DNA of 64,000 nucleotides from Umezawaea sp042738955 (GCF_042738955.1 NZ_JBHYHC010000006.1:62001-126000), one strand, 5' to 3'. Shown: positions 1 through 9,075, counted from the first letter of the stretch. A program made the numbers and translations. Notes: generated from the sequence alone by a model not told the origin.

Positions 1-1165
1 CCAGCCGGTGAAGTGCTCGCGGGAACTGCTGACCGCGCAACCGTCGCTGTTCCCCAAGAACCAGGCCGAGTTCGACACCCTCAAGGCGTACAACGAGTCC
101 CTGGTCAAGGACTGCCGCGCCAAGAGCGGCCCCATCTTCGACCACGCCGACACCATCGCCGTCACCGACGACATGGACGCCATCCGCCGCTCGCTCGGCG
201 AGCAGAAGATCAACTACTACGGCATCTCCTACGGCACGATCATGGGCCAGCAGTACGCCGAGCGCTACGGCAGCCGCATTCGCGCCATGGTGATCGACAG
301 CAACATGGACCACAGCCTCGACGCCAAGGCCTTCCACGCCACCGAGGCCGCCACCGCCGAGGACTCGTTCCGCGAGTTCGTGAAGTGGTGCGACCGCACC
401 GAGTCGTGCGCGCTGCACGGCCGTGACGTCGCCGCCTACTGGGACGACCTGCTCGCCAAGGCCGACCGCGGCGAGCTCAAGGACCCCGACGACCCGACCC
501 GCCCGGTGACCGCCGACGAGATCACCGGCACCGCGTTCAGCGTCTTCTACGGTCCCGCGTGGAGCTACCTGGCCGACTGGCTCGTCGCGCTGGGCACCGG
601 CGTCCCGGCCCCCACCGCGTTCGGGTCCGCCGCCGACGAGGTCGCGTCGAACCCGTTCCCCGCCGTCTTCTGCCAGGACTTCCAGTTCCGCGTCAAGGAC
701 TACCGCGAGCTGAACGGCCTGATCACCGAGGCCAGGCGCCTCGCGCCGCACATGCGCAGCTCCCGGCTCGGCCACTACGCCGTGGCCGGCTGCATCGGGT
801 TCCCGGCGAAGGCCAACAACCCGCAGCACCGGCTCCGCATCACCGCGGGCCCGAAGATCCTCATGCTCAACGCCCTGCACGACCCCGCGACCGCGTACGC
901 GTGGGCGGCCAACGCCCACCGGCAGAGCCGCGACAAGACCGTGCTGCTGACGTACGAGGGCTGGGGCCACGGTGCCTACGACCGCTCGGACTGCACGCGG
1001 GGCACGTCCGACAGCTACCTCGTCGACCTGACCGTGCCGCGCGACGGGATCCGCTGTGCGGCCGTAGAACCGGCCGAGACCCCTGCGGCGGACGCCAGGT
1101 CCGCGGTCCCGTCGAAGGTGCTGCCGGCGGGCCCGAAGCCGGGCCTGCCCGGCTGGCAGGGCTGA
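1..1165 (+). CDS. alpha/beta hydrolase, tripeptidyl aminopeptidase-like (5' end outside window)
   Basis: The reading frame is already open at base 2, so the N-terminus, with any signal peptide, lies upstream. The visible 387 residues contain the nucleophile elbow GISYGT and a C-terminal segment with NALHDPAT and GWGHGAYD. These supply the acid and histidine of the triad in the TAP-like C-terminal domain of the S33 family. Secreted actinomycete members of this family cleave short peptides from protein or peptide N-termini. Several cysteines in the visible part fit an exported, disulfide-bonded enzyme. The C-terminus has an Ala/Pro-rich tail. A strong hairpin follows the stop. The exact substrate cannot be read from sequence; a secreted ester hydrolase is the main alternative. 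Confidence 0.85.
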   Translation, partial: QPVKCSRELLTAQPSLFPKNQAEFDTLKAYNESLVKDCRAKSGPIFDHADTIAVTDDMDAIRRSLGEQKINYYGISYGTIMGQQYAERYGSRIRAMVIDSNMDHSLDAKAFHATEAATAEDSFREFVKWCDRTESCALHGRDVAAYWDDLLAKADRGELKDPDDPTRPVTADEITGTAFSVFYGPAWSYLADWLVALGTGVPAPTAFGSAADEVASNPFPAVFCQDFQFRVKDYRELNGLITEARRLAPHMRSSRLGHYAVAGCIGFPAKANNPQHRLRITAGPKILMLNALHDPATAYAWAANAHRQSRDKTVLLTYEGWGHGAYDRSDCTRGTSDSYLVDLTVPRDGIRCAAVEPAETPAADARSAVPSKVLPAGPKPGLPGWQG

Positions 1166-1171
1166 CGTGAC

Positions 1172-1209
1172 GCGGGAGGGCGACCGACCATCTCCGGTCG
1201 CCCTCCCGC
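1172..1209 (+). terminator. Rho-independent-like terminator after the peptidase gene
   Basis: A perfect 15-bp GC-rich inverted repeat (1172-1186 with 1195-1209) has an 8-nt loop and is followed by a short T run. It starts 6 nt after the stop codon at 1165 and separates the peptidase gene from the nitrogen operon. Confidence 0.8.
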
Positions 1210-1383
1210 TTTGGTGACCATCGCGCTCACCGTCGACCCGCACGGCGTTCCGGATCACGTGCTCGCTATCGGTAATCCCCACCGGGGTCGCATAACATCG
1301 TTACCTCGGGTGTTCACCAAGGTCATCCAGCCTCGAAAGTGCCTCGGGAAAACACCTGAACAGATCAACGTCACCAGCGCACA

Positions 1384-1483
1384 GTCACGGCCGGAAATCC
1401 AGGTTCGTGACCGGAACTTGTCCGATAAAGTGCGCGAAACCCATCCGTAACACCAGCACCTTCACAGTTCACCTGCGCGAAAC
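1384..1483 (+). promoter_or_regulatory. candidate GlnR-binding half-site cluster upstream of amt
   Basis: The GlnR consensus of actinomycetes is GTnAC-n6-GAAAC. TTCAC (1461-1465 or 1468-1472), a 6-nt spacer and GAAAC (1479-1483) match it closely. An inverted copy is GAAAC (1436-1440), 6 nt, GTAAC (1447-1451). A weaker copy is GTCAC (1384-1388), 5 nt, GAAAT (1394-1398). The cluster ends about 70 bp before the amt start. In Streptomyces the amtB-glnK-glnD operon is a known GlnR target, so regulation by nitrogen limitation is likely. The match was made by eye. Confidence 0.5.
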
Positions 1484-1551
1484 CTTCGGCGCAACCAGCC
1501 GAAACAGGACACTTCGATGCTCCCTGCAACCGACATGCAGTGGAGGTCGAC

Positions 1552-2892
1552 GTGGATACAGGGGACACCGCCTGGGTGCTGACCAGTGCCGCACTGGTGC
1601 TGTTGATGACACCGGGACTTGCCTTCTTCTACGGGGGCATGGTCCGTTCGAAGAGTGTGCTCAACATGATGATGATGAGCCTGGGCGCCATGGGCGTCGT
1701 GGGTGTCCTCTGGGTGCTGTTCGGGTACTCCACGGCATTCGGCTCCGACGTCGGCGGCGGCCTCGTCGGCAAACCGTTCGAGTACTTCGCGCTCGACGGC
1801 CTGCTGGGCAAGGAGTCCTTGTTCGGCACCATCCCGAGCACCGTGTTCGTCGCCTTCCAGGCGATGTTCGCGATCATCACCGTGGCGCTGATCTCGGGCG
1901 CCATCGCCGACCGCGCCCGCTTCGGCCCGTGGCTGCTGTTCGCGGGCCTCTGGGCCACGATCGTGTACTTCCCGGTCGCGCACTGGGTGTTCGACTTCGA
2001 CGTCAAGGACGCCGACGGCAACGTCACGAGCGCCGGTGGCTGGATCGCCAACAAGCTCCTCGCGATCGACTTCGCCGGTGGTACGGCCGTCCACATCAAC
2101 GCCGGTGCCGCGGGTCTCGCGCTGGCGATCGTGCTGGGCAAGCGCGTCGGCTGGCCCAAGGACCGGATGAAGCCGCACAGCCTCCCGCTGGTCGTGCTCG
2201 GCGCCGGTCTCCTGTGGTTCGGCTGGTTCGGCTTCAACGCGGGTTCCGCGCTGGCCGCCAACACCACCGCAGGCGTCACCTTCATCAACACCACCGTCGC
2301 CACCTGCGCCGCCATGCTCGCCTGGCTGCTCGTGGAGCGCATCCGCGACGGCCACGCCACCACCCTCGGCGCGGCGTCCGGCGTGGTCGCGGGCCTGGTC
2401 GCCATCACCCCGTCGTGCTCGTCGGTCACGCCGCTGGGCGCCATCGCGATCGGCCTGATCACCGGCGCGCTCTGCGCGCTGGCGGTCAGCCTGAAGTTCC
2501 GCTTCGGCTTCGACGACTCGCTCGACGTCGTCGGCGTGCACCTCGTCGGTGGTCTGTCCGGCACGATCCTGATCGGCTTCTTCGCCAGCAAGTCCGCCCC
2601 TGCGGGCATCGACGGCCTGTTCTACGGTGGCGGCGTCGACCAGCTGTGGCGCCAGGTCGTCGGCGCCCTCGCGGTCCTCGTGTACTCGTTCGTCCTCTCG
2701 CTGGCGCTCGGCTACCTGGTCAAGTTCACCGTCGGCTTCCGGGCCGACGAGGAGGCCGAGGTGAGCGGCATCGACGAGGCCGAGCACGCGGAGACCGCGT
2801 ACGAGTTCGGCGGCTTCTCCGGTTCGCGCGGAGCGGGCAAGGTCAGTGCGGCCGCGGGCGCGTCCGCGGTTCTCGAGGGGAGCAAGTCGTGA
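1552..2892 (+). CDS. amt: ammonium transporter Amt
   Basis: This is an inner-membrane channel for ammonium/ammonia of the Amt/MEP/Rh family, 446 residues. The sequence begins with the typical TM1 motif GLAFFYGGMVRSK and carries the twin-histidine motifs AVHINAG and VVGVHLVGG, the latter in FDDSLDVVGVH. Eleven hydrophobic helices are expected. I chose GTG 1552 because GGAGG at 1542-1546 sits 5 nt upstream. A GTG at 1540 would lie on the wrong side of that site. The stop overlaps the glnK start (GTGA), so the PII protein that gates this channel is translationally coupled to it. The C-terminal tail after about residue 400 is hydrophilic and cytoplasmic. Confidence 0.97.
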   Translation: MDTGDTAWVLTSAALVLLMTPGLAFFYGGMVRSKSVLNMMMMSLGAMGVVGVLWVLFGYSTAFGSDVGGGLVGKPFEYFALDGLLGKESLFGTIPSTVFVAFQAMFAIITVALISGAIADRARFGPWLLFAGLWATIVYFPVAHWVFDFDVKDADGNVTSAGGWIANKLLAIDFAGGTAVHINAGAAGLALAIVLGKRVGWPKDRMKPHSLPLVVLGAGLLWFGWFGFNAGSALAANTTAGVTFINTTVATCAAMLAWLLVERIRDGHATTLGAASGVVAGLVAITPSCSSVTPLGAIAIGLITGALCALAVSLKFRFGFDDSLDVVGVHLVGGLSGTILIGFFASKSAPAGIDGLFYGGGVDQLWRQVVGALAVLVYSFVLSLALGYLVKFTVGFRADEEAEVSGIDEAEHAETAYEFGGFSGSRGAGKVSAAAGASAVLEGSKS

Positions 2893-3227
2893 AGCTGGTC
2901 ACCGCGATCATCAAGCCGTTCACCCTCGACGACGTCAAGGCGTCGTTGGAGCAGCTCGGCGTGCTGGGCATGACGGTCAGCGAAGTGCAGGGCTACGGCA
3001 GGCAGAAGGGCCACACCGAGGTCTACCGCGGCGCCGAGTACGCCGTCGACTTCGTGCCCAAGCTGCGCATCGAGGTCCTGATCGACGACGCCGCCGTGGA
3101 GAAGGTGCTGGACGCGGTCGTCGAGGCCGCCCGCACCGGCAAGATCGGTGACGGCAAGGTCTGGGTCACGCCGGTCGAGACGGTCATCCGGGTCCGCACT
3201 GGGGAGCGCGGGTCGGACGCACTGTAG
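2889..3227 (+). CDS. glnK: nitrogen regulatory protein P-II (GlnK)
   Basis: This 112-residue PII signal protein forms trimers that read 2-oxoglutarate and ATP/ADP and block Amt when nitrogen is plentiful. The N-terminus KLVTAIIKPFTLDDVK and the T-loop GHTEVYRGAEY are textbook. Tyr51 (the second Tyr of the T-loop, in GAEY) is the residue modified by GlnD. The Walker-like segment RTGKIGDGKVWV and the C-terminal IRVRTGERG are also present. The GTG start overlaps the amt stop by four bases, and glnD follows after 79 bp. In actinomycetes the modification is usually adenylylation rather than uridylylation; that is family knowledge, not visible here. Confidence 0.97.
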   Translation: MKLVTAIIKPFTLDDVKASLEQLGVLGMTVSEVQGYGRQKGHTEVYRGAEYAVDFVPKLRIEVLIDDAAVEKVLDAVVEAARTGKIGDGKVWVTPVETVIRVRTGERGSDAL

Positions 3228-3306
3228 GAACGATGAAGTCCGAGACGGGGCATGCGGGAGCGTCATCCGCATGCCCCTTCCGGCCTATTACGGGGAAAGA
3301 GGCCTG

Positions 3307-5676
3307 ATGGACGGCGTCTCGGCCGAGGCGAACCCTGGTGCGGAGATCGTGACCGCCGACGACCTGGTGAAGGCCCGCGACAGACTGCTGGCCCCCGGTC
3401 GCAAGCGTCTCACCGGGGAACTCCTCCGCGAAGCTCTGGTCGACCTGCACGAGTTCTGGCTGACCGCGCACGCCGCGAGCGCCGGGGTCACGGGTCCCGG
3501 CATGGCGCTGGTCGCCGTCGGCGGGCTGGGGCGAAGAGAACTGGTGCCCTACTCCGACCTCGACCTGGTCCTCGTCCACAACGGGCACAAGGGGATCGAC
3601 GCGATCGCCGACAAGCTCTGGTACCCGCTGTGGAACTCCGGCGTGGGCCTGGACCACTCCGTGCGCACGGTCGGCGAGGGCCTGCGCGTGGCGGCGGGCG
3701 ATCTGCGGACCGCGCTCGGCCTGCTCGACGTCCGGCACCTCGCGGGTGATCCCGAGGTGTCCCAACGACTCGCGGAGAGCGCGCGCCAGGCGTGGCGCTC
3801 GAACGTCCGCACCCGGCTCGACGAGATGGCCGAGTCCGCGCAGCGCCGGTGGGCGCGCAGCGGCGAGATCGCGCACCGCGTCGAACCGGACCTCAAGCAC
3901 GGCCGCGGAGGTCTGCGCGACATCACGCTGCTCGACGCGCTGTCGGTCGCCCAGCTCACCGACCGGGCGTCGGTCGAGGTCAACGACGCCCGCAGGCTGC
4001 TGCTGGACGTGCGCACCGAGCTGCGCCGCGTCGCCCGCAAGCCCAGGGACGTGCTGCGCGCCCAGGACGGCGACGAGGTCGCGTCCGCGCTCGGCCTCAC
4101 GGACCGGTTCGCGCTGGCCCGCGCCCTGTCGTCGGCCGCGCGCACGGTCGTCTACGCCGTGGACGTGGCCATGCGCACGGCCCGTGCCGCGGCCCCGAAG
4201 CGCGGGCTCGGCGCGTTCGCCCGGTCACCGCTGCGGCGCTCGCCCGCCCGTCGTCCGCTGGACGAGGGCGTGGTGCTGCACGGCTCCGAGGTCGCGCTGG
4301 CCCGCGACGCCATGCCCAACCGCGATCCCGCACTGCTGCTGCGGGTCGCCACGGCCGCCGCGCGCAGCAAGCACCCGATCGCCGCGGGCACGCTGTCGCG
4401 GCTCGCCGACTCCGCACCGGAACTGCGCCAGCCGTGGCCGAGGGAGGCCCGCGAGGAGCTGCTGGCCCTGCTGGGCAGCGGCGCCGGGCTCATCGACGTC
4501 GTGGAGGCGCTGGACCGCACCGGGCTCTGGGGCAGGCTCTTCCCGGAGTGGGGCGCGGTCCGCGACCTGCCGCCGCGCGACGCCGCGCACATGTGGACCG
4601 TCGACCGGCACCTCGTGCAGGCCACCGCGCACGCCGCGCGGCTGGCGACCACGGTGTCCCGGCCGGACCTGCTGCTGCTCGGCGCGCTCGTGCACGACAT
4701 CGGCAAGGGGCGGCAGGCCGACCACTCCGAGGTCGGGGCCGCGCTCGCGACCCAGATCGGCGAACGGCTCGGCCTGTGGCCGCAGGACGTGGTGACGCTG
4801 ACCTCGATGGTCCGCCACCACCTGCTGCTGCCGCACACCGCGACCCGCCGCGACGTCGAGGACGAGGCGACCGTGCACCGCGTCGTCGACACCCTCGGCG
4901 GCGACCCGGTGCTGCTGGAACTGCTGCACGCGCTGGCGGAAGCCGACTCGTTGGCCACCGGTCCCGGCGTGTGGACGGACTGGAAGGCCTCGCTCATCGC
5001 GGACCTGGTCCGCCGCTGCCGGACCGCGATGGCGGGCGACCCGCTGCCCGACCCGGAGCCGTTGGACGACGAGCAGGTCGAGCTGGCGGCCAAGGTCGCC
5101 TCCTCCGGCAGGCCGGACGTGCTGATCACGCCCGTCGACGGCGCGGCGCTGGTCACGATGGCCGCGCCGGACCGGCCCGGCGTGCTGTCGCGCGCCGCGG
5201 GCGTGCTGGCGCTGAACTCCCTGGAGGTGCACGCGGCCACGCTGCGGGCGCAGGAGGGGGTCGCGGTCGACGCGTTCACCGTGTCGCCGCGGTTCGGCTC
5301 GCTGCCGGACGTGACGCTGCTGCGCGAGCAGTTCTCCAGGGCCGTGGACGGGTCGCTGGCGCTGGCGGACAAGCTCGCCGCCAAGGAACGCGACTACGGG
5401 GGCCCGCCGCAGGACCCGCCGCCCGCGAAGGTGCTGTGGTTCGACGACGAGGCCACCGGCGCGGTCGTGCTGGAACTGCGCGCGGCCGACCGGATCGGGC
5501 TGCTGCACCACGTCGCCGACGCGCTGGAGCAGTGCGGCGTCGACATCCTCTGGGCCCGCGTCGCCACCCTCGGCGGCACGGTCGTGGACTCGTTCAGCCT
5601 GGCCACGGACGGCGACGCGCTGGACTCGGCGCTGCGCAAGAAGGTCGAGAGGCTGGTGCTCGCGGCGTCCCGGTGA
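3307..5676 (+). CDS. glnD: PII nucleotidyltransferase / removing enzyme GlnD
   Basis: This 789-residue enzyme adds and removes a nucleotide on the GlnK T-loop tyrosine in response to nitrogen status. Domains in order are a nucleotidyltransferase domain with GGLGRRELVPYSDLD at about residues 72-86, an HD hydrolase domain with LVHDIGKG near residue 460, and two C-terminal ACT domains. These begin near residues 604 (MAAPDRPGVLSRAAG) and 719 (LRAADRIGLLHHVAD). I chose ATG 3307 because GAAAGAGG lies just upstream; an in-frame ATG at 3271 would add 12 residues. It is the third gene of the amt-glnK-glnD set, as in other actinomycetes. Relatives there act as adenylyltransferases, so the usual uridylyltransferase name may be wrong in detail. 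Confidence 0.95.
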   Translation: MDGVSAEANPGAEIVTADDLVKARDRLLAPGRKRLTGELLREALVDLHEFWLTAHAASAGVTGPGMALVAVGGLGRRELVPYSDLDLVLVHNGHKGIDAIADKLWYPLWNSGVGLDHSVRTVGEGLRVAAGDLRTALGLLDVRHLAGDPEVSQRLAESARQAWRSNVRTRLDEMAESAQRRWARSGEIAHRVEPDLKHGRGGLRDITLLDALSVAQLTDRASVEVNDARRLLLDVRTELRRVARKPRDVLRAQDGDEVASALGLTDRFALARALSSAARTVVYAVDVAMRTARAAAPKRGLGAFARSPLRRSPARRPLDEGVVLHGSEVALARDAMPNRDPALLLRVATAAARSKHPIAAGTLSRLADSAPELRQPWPREAREELLALLGSGAGLIDVVEALDRTGLWGRLFPEWGAVRDLPPRDAAHMWTVDRHLVQATAHAARLATTVSRPDLLLLGALVHDIGKGRQADHSEVGAALATQIGERLGLWPQDVVTLTSMVRHHLLLPHTATRRDVEDEATVHRVVDTLGGDPVLLELLHALAEADSLATGPGVWTDWKASLIADLVRRCRTAMAGDPLPDPEPLDDEQVELAAKVASSGRPDVLITPVDGAALVTMAAPDRPGVLSRAAGVLALNSLEVHAATLRAQEGVAVDAFTVSPRFGSLPDVTLLREQFSRAVDGSLALADKLAAKERDYGGPPQDPPPAKVLWFDDEATGAVVLELRAADRIGLLHHVADALEQCGVDILWARVATLGGTVVDSFSLATDGDALDSALRKKVERLVLAASR

Positions 5677-5783
5677 AGTCGCGTAGGACTACGCACAACC
5701 GATCCGGGTGCTCACGCTCCCGCCCCTCCGCGCCGCCCGGCAGGCTGTGACCGGCGGCCCGAGGGGGGTGCGGGCCGCGTGGG

Positions 5784-5818
5784 GAGGGGCGGCCCGTCGA
5801 GGGGTTGGGCCGCCCCTC
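5784..5818 (+). terminator. terminator-like hairpin after glnD
   Basis: A perfect 12-bp stem (5784-5795 with 5807-5818) encloses an 11-nt loop, about 110 bp after the glnD stop and before the promoter of the next gene. No clear T tract follows, as is common in high-GC actinomycetes. Confidence 0.6.
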
Positions 5819-5870
5819 GACTTCGGATGAACCGGACTAGTAGGACGAACGTCCTCCTACTATGGAGTCG

Positions 5871-6413
5871 ATGACTGCCGTCGCGGTTCGGCCACGTTCC
5901 CTCGTTGTCCTGGCCGGCCTGCCGGGGGCGGGCAAGAGCACCCTGTTGGCGCGCCTCGATCCGGGGGAAGCGCCGGTCGTGGTGCTCGACTCCGACCAGG
6001 TGCGTCCCCAGTTGCGCGCCGTGCTCCCCGCTGGCCTGCCCTACCGCTACTACCGCCCCCTGGTGCACCTGGTGCACCGGCTGAGGGTCCTGCGCCACGC
6101 CTTGGGCCGCACCGGTCTGCTCGTCGTCCACGAGCCGTCGACCAGGCCGACGACCAGGGCGTGGCTCGTGCTGATCGGCGTCCTCACCGGCCGCCACCGG
6201 CAGTTCCTCTGGCTCGACGCCACGCCGGAGGAGGCCATGGCGGGCCAGGTCGAACGCGGCCGCCTGGTGCGCGGCACGTCGTTCGCCCGGCACGTCCGGC
6301 GCGCGGCGTGGCTGCGCGACCGGTTCGCCGAGGGCTGGGTGCCGCGCGGCTGGCACGCGCTGACCGTGCTGACCCGGCGGGACCGGGTGCGGCTGTCCGT
6401 GACACCCGACTGA
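5871..6413 (+). CDS. P-loop NTPase / small-molecule kinase-like protein (AAA family)
   Basis: This 180-residue protein has a Walker A motif GLPGAGKST near residue 20 and an Asp pair VLDSDQVR shortly after. That layout resembles zeta-toxin-like or gluconate-kinase-like P-loop kinases. The C-terminal half is rich in arginine (WLRDRFAEGW). I chose ATG 5871 because TACTAT (5858-5863) looks like a -10 box whose predicted transcript starts at that ATG. No Shine-Dalgarno fits the ATG at 5862. The gene stands alone, 59 bp before ffh. The substrate is unknown; family relatives phosphorylate or bind nucleotides and small metabolites. Confidence 0.75.
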   Translation: MTAVAVRPRSLVVLAGLPGAGKSTLLARLDPGEAPVVVLDSDQVRPQLRAVLPAGLPYRYYRPLVHLVHRLRVLRHALGRTGLLVVHEPSTRPTTRAWLVLIGVLTGRHRQFLWLDATPEEAMAGQVERGRLVRGTSFARHVRRAAWLRDRFAEGWVPRGWHALTVLTRRDRVRLSVTPD

Positions 6414-6472
6414 TCCGGTGCGGCTACGCTGGTCGTTGCTCTATCCGACGACGTGCGAGGTCTGGCGGCACC

Positions 6473-8008
6473 GTGTTCAACACCCTTTCCGACCGGCTCA
6501 CCTCGGTCCTGCAGAACCTGCGGGGCAAGGGGCGGCTGTCCGAGGCCGACATCGACGCCACCTGCCGCGAGATCAGGGTGGCGCTGCTCGAGGCCGACGT
6601 CGCACTGCTCGTGGTGCGGACGTTCATCGCGAAGATCAAGGAGCGCGCCAAGGGCGCGGAGGTCTCCGGCGCGCTGAACCCGGCCCAGCAGGTCATCAAG
6701 ATCGTCAACGAAGAGCTGGTCGGCATCCTGGGTGGTGAGACCCGCAGGCTGAACCTGGCGAAGAACCCGCCGACCGTGATCATGCTCGCCGGCCTCCAGG
6801 GCGCGGGCAAGACGACCCTCGCGGGCAAGCTCGCGAAGTGGCTGAAGACCCAGGGCCACACGCCGATGCTCGTGGCCTGCGACCTCCAGCGCCCGAACGC
6901 GGTCACGCAGCTCCAGGTCGTCGGCGAGCGAGCGGGCGTGCCCGTGTACGCCCCCGAGCCCGGCAACGGCGTGGGCAACCCGGTGGACGTGGCCCGCCGA
7001 GGGATCGAGGAAGCCCGGCGCGCGCAGCACGACATCGTGCTCGTCGACACCGCCGGCCGCCTCGGCATCGACGCGGAGCTGATGCAGCAGGCCAAGGACA
7101 TCCGCGACGCGGTCCAGCCCGAAGAGGTCCTGTTCGTCGTCGACGCGATGGTCGGCCAGGACGCGGTCAACACCGCGCAGGCCTTCGCCGACGGCGTCGG
7201 CTTCACCGGCGTGGTGCTGACGAAGCTCGACGGCGACGCCCGCGGTGGTGCCGCGCTGAGCGTCCGCGAGGTGACCGGCCAGCCGATCCTCTTCGCGTCC
7301 AACGGCGAGAAGCTCGAAGATTTCGACGTCTTCCACCCCGACCGGATGGCCAGCCGCATCCTCGGGATGGGCGACATGCTGACCCTGATCGAGCAGGCCG
7401 AGCAGGCCTTCGACCAGGAGAAGGCCGAGGTCGCGGCGCAGAAGATGGGGTCCGGCCAGCTCACGCTGGAGGACTTCCTGGAGCAGATGCTCGCCATCCG
7501 CAAGATGGGCCCCATCGCGAACCTGCTCGGCATGCTGCCGGGCGCGGGCCAGATGAAGGACCAGCTCGCGATGCTGGACGAGAAGCACCTCGACCGCGTG
7601 CAGGCCATCATCCGCGGCATGACGCCCGCCGAGCGCGACGACCCGAAGATCATCAACGCTTCCCGCCGTCTGCGCATCGCGAACGGCTCCGGCGTGAAGG
7701 TGAGCGACGTCAACGACCTCGTGAACCGCTTCTTCGACGCCCGCAAGATGATGTCGCAGATGGCCGGCCGCTTCGGCATGCCCGGTGGCAACAAGACGAA
7801 CCGCAAGGGCAAGAAGGGGAAGAAGGGCAAGGGCAGCGGCCGCGGCCCGACCCAGCCCAAGATCAAGGGCGGCTTCCCCGGCATGTTCCCCGGCGGCATG
7901 CCGGGCCTGCCCCCCGGCGGCGGCGCACCGGAGTTGCCTCCGGGTCTCGGCGGCCTGAACGACCTGCCGCCCGGCTTCGACCCGTCGAAGTTCAAGTTCG
8001 ACAAATGA
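6473..8008 (+). CDS. ffh: signal recognition particle GTPase Ffh (SRP54)
   Basis: With SRP RNA, Ffh binds hydrophobic signal sequences at the ribosome and delivers the nascent chain to FtsY and the Sec translocon. The protein has 511 residues. The N domain begins FNTLSDRL. The G domain has GLQGAGKTT near residue 106, DTAGR near 190 and TKLDGDARGGA near 248. The methionine-rich M domain starts around residue 320 (SGQLTLEDFLEQM). The tail is Lys-rich, then Gly/Pro-rich (GGMPGLPPGGG), as in actinobacterial homologues. GTG 6473 matches the family N-terminus. The stop overlaps the next start (ATGA), which couples it to the amidohydrolase. Confidence 0.97.
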   Translation: MFNTLSDRLTSVLQNLRGKGRLSEADIDATCREIRVALLEADVALLVVRTFIAKIKERAKGAEVSGALNPAQQVIKIVNEELVGILGGETRRLNLAKNPPTVIMLAGLQGAGKTTLAGKLAKWLKTQGHTPMLVACDLQRPNAVTQLQVVGERAGVPVYAPEPGNGVGNPVDVARRGIEEARRAQHDIVLVDTAGRLGIDAELMQQAKDIRDAVQPEEVLFVVDAMVGQDAVNTAQAFADGVGFTGVVLTKLDGDARGGAALSVREVTGQPILFASNGEKLEDFDVFHPDRMASRILGMGDMLTLIEQAEQAFDQEKAEVAAQKMGSGQLTLEDFLEQMLAIRKMGPIANLLGMLPGAGQMKDQLAMLDEKHLDRVQAIIRGMTPAERDDPKIINASRRLRIANGSGVKVSDVNDLVNRFFDARKMMSQMAGRFGMPGGNKTNRKGKKGKKGKGSGRGPTQPKIKGGFPGMFPGGMPGLPPGGGAPELPPGLGGLNDLPPGFDPSKFKFDK

Positions 8009-9075
8009 GCGGTCTCCACCTGAGGGGCGTCGTCCTCCCGGACGGCGACCAGCGCGACCTGTGGGTGGTCAACGGCCGCATCCGCGACCGCGAGGTCCCC
8101 GGCGCCCGCACCGTCGTGGACGGCGGCTACCTGCTGCCCGGCCTGGTCGACGCCCACTGCCACGTGGGCATCGGCATGAAGGGCCCGGTCGACCTGACCG
8201 AGGCCGCGGAGCAGGCCGTGATCGACCGCGACGCGGGCACCCTGCTCCTCCGCGACTGCGGCGCCCCCCTGGACACCCGCCCGCTCCAGGAGCGCCTGGA
8301 CCTCCCCAGGATCATCCGCGCGGGCAGGCACCTGTCCCGCCCCAAGCGCTACATCCCGTACCTGGGCACGGACGTCGAGGACCCGGCAGACCTCCCCGCC
8401 GCCGTGGCCGAGCAGGCCGCCTACGGCGACGGCTGGGTGAAGCTCGTGGGTGACTGGATCGACCGCTCCCAGGGCGACCTGGCCCCCCTGTGGTCCGACG
8501 ACGTCCTCACCGAGGCGATCAAGGTCGCCCACGAGGCAGGCGCGAAGGTCACCGCCCACGTCTTCGGCGAGGACGCCCTGCCGGGCTTGCTCAGGGCGGG
8601 CATCGACTGCATCGAACACGGCACGGGCTTGACGGACGACACCATCGCCCTCATGGCCACCTCGGGTGCCGCCCTAGTGCCAACCTTGGTCAACATCGAG
8701 ACCTTCCCCGGCATCGCCGCGAAGGCCGAGAAGTACCCGACCTACGCCACCCACATGCGCTCCCTCCACGCAGGCGTGGGAACCACGGTGGCCAAGGCCA
8801 TCGAAGCGGGCATCCCCGTCTACGCGGGCACGGACGCGGGCGGCGGCATCGCCCACGGCCTCATCGTCGACGAGATCGAGGCCCTCCACCGCGTAGGCAT
8901 GACCACGGAACAGGCCATCGCAGCGGCCTCCTGGTCGGCACGAACCTGGCTCGGCTACCCCAACCTCACCGAGGGCTCAGCAGCCGACATCGTGGTCTAC
9001 GACACCGACCCCCGCACCGACCTCAACGCCCTCCGCCACCCGAAGCTGATCATGCTCCGGGGCCGCATCCACTAG
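8005..9075 (+). CDS. amidohydrolase family protein
   Basis: This 356-residue metal-dependent hydrolase of the amidohydrolase superfamily is close in style to imidazolonepropionase and Xaa-Pro dipeptidase-like members. Visible metal-site motifs in order are DAHCHVG (residues about 50-56), WVKLVGDW with a candidate bridging lysine, VTAHVFGED, CIEHGTG and AGTDAGGG. It overlaps ffh by four bases (ATGA). That coupling is also seen in related actinomycetes as far as I recall, although no functional link to protein targeting is known. The substrate cannot be read from the sequence. A terminator-like structure begins at the stop codon. No signal peptide is present, so the enzyme is cytoplasmic. Confidence 0.9.
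   Translation: MSGLHLRGVVLPDGDQRDLWVVNGRIRDREVPGARTVVDGGYLLPGLVDAHCHVGIGMKGPVDLTEAAEQAVIDRDAGTLLLRDCGAPLDTRPLQERLDLPRIIRAGRHLSRPKRYIPYLGTDVEDPADLPAAVAEQAAYGDGWVKLVGDWIDRSQGDLAPLWSDDVLTEAIKVAHEAGAKVTAHVFGEDALPGLLRAGIDCIEHGTGLTDDTIALMATSGAALVPTLVNIETFPGIAAKAEKYPTYATHMRSLHAGVGTTVAKAIEAGIPVYAGTDAGGGIAHGLIVDEIEALHRVGMTTEQAIAAASWSARTWLGYPNLTEGSAADIVVYDTDPRTDLNALRHPKLIMLRGRIH

Larger units (their letters stand above)
1166..1551. other. 386-bp intergenic region, no gene
   Basis: Apart from the terminator at its left end and the candidate GlnR half-sites in its right part, I see no coding signal here. Short frames in it lack ribosome-binding sites and coding-like codon use. It is best read as the promoter and leader of the amt operon. 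Confidence 0.7.
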
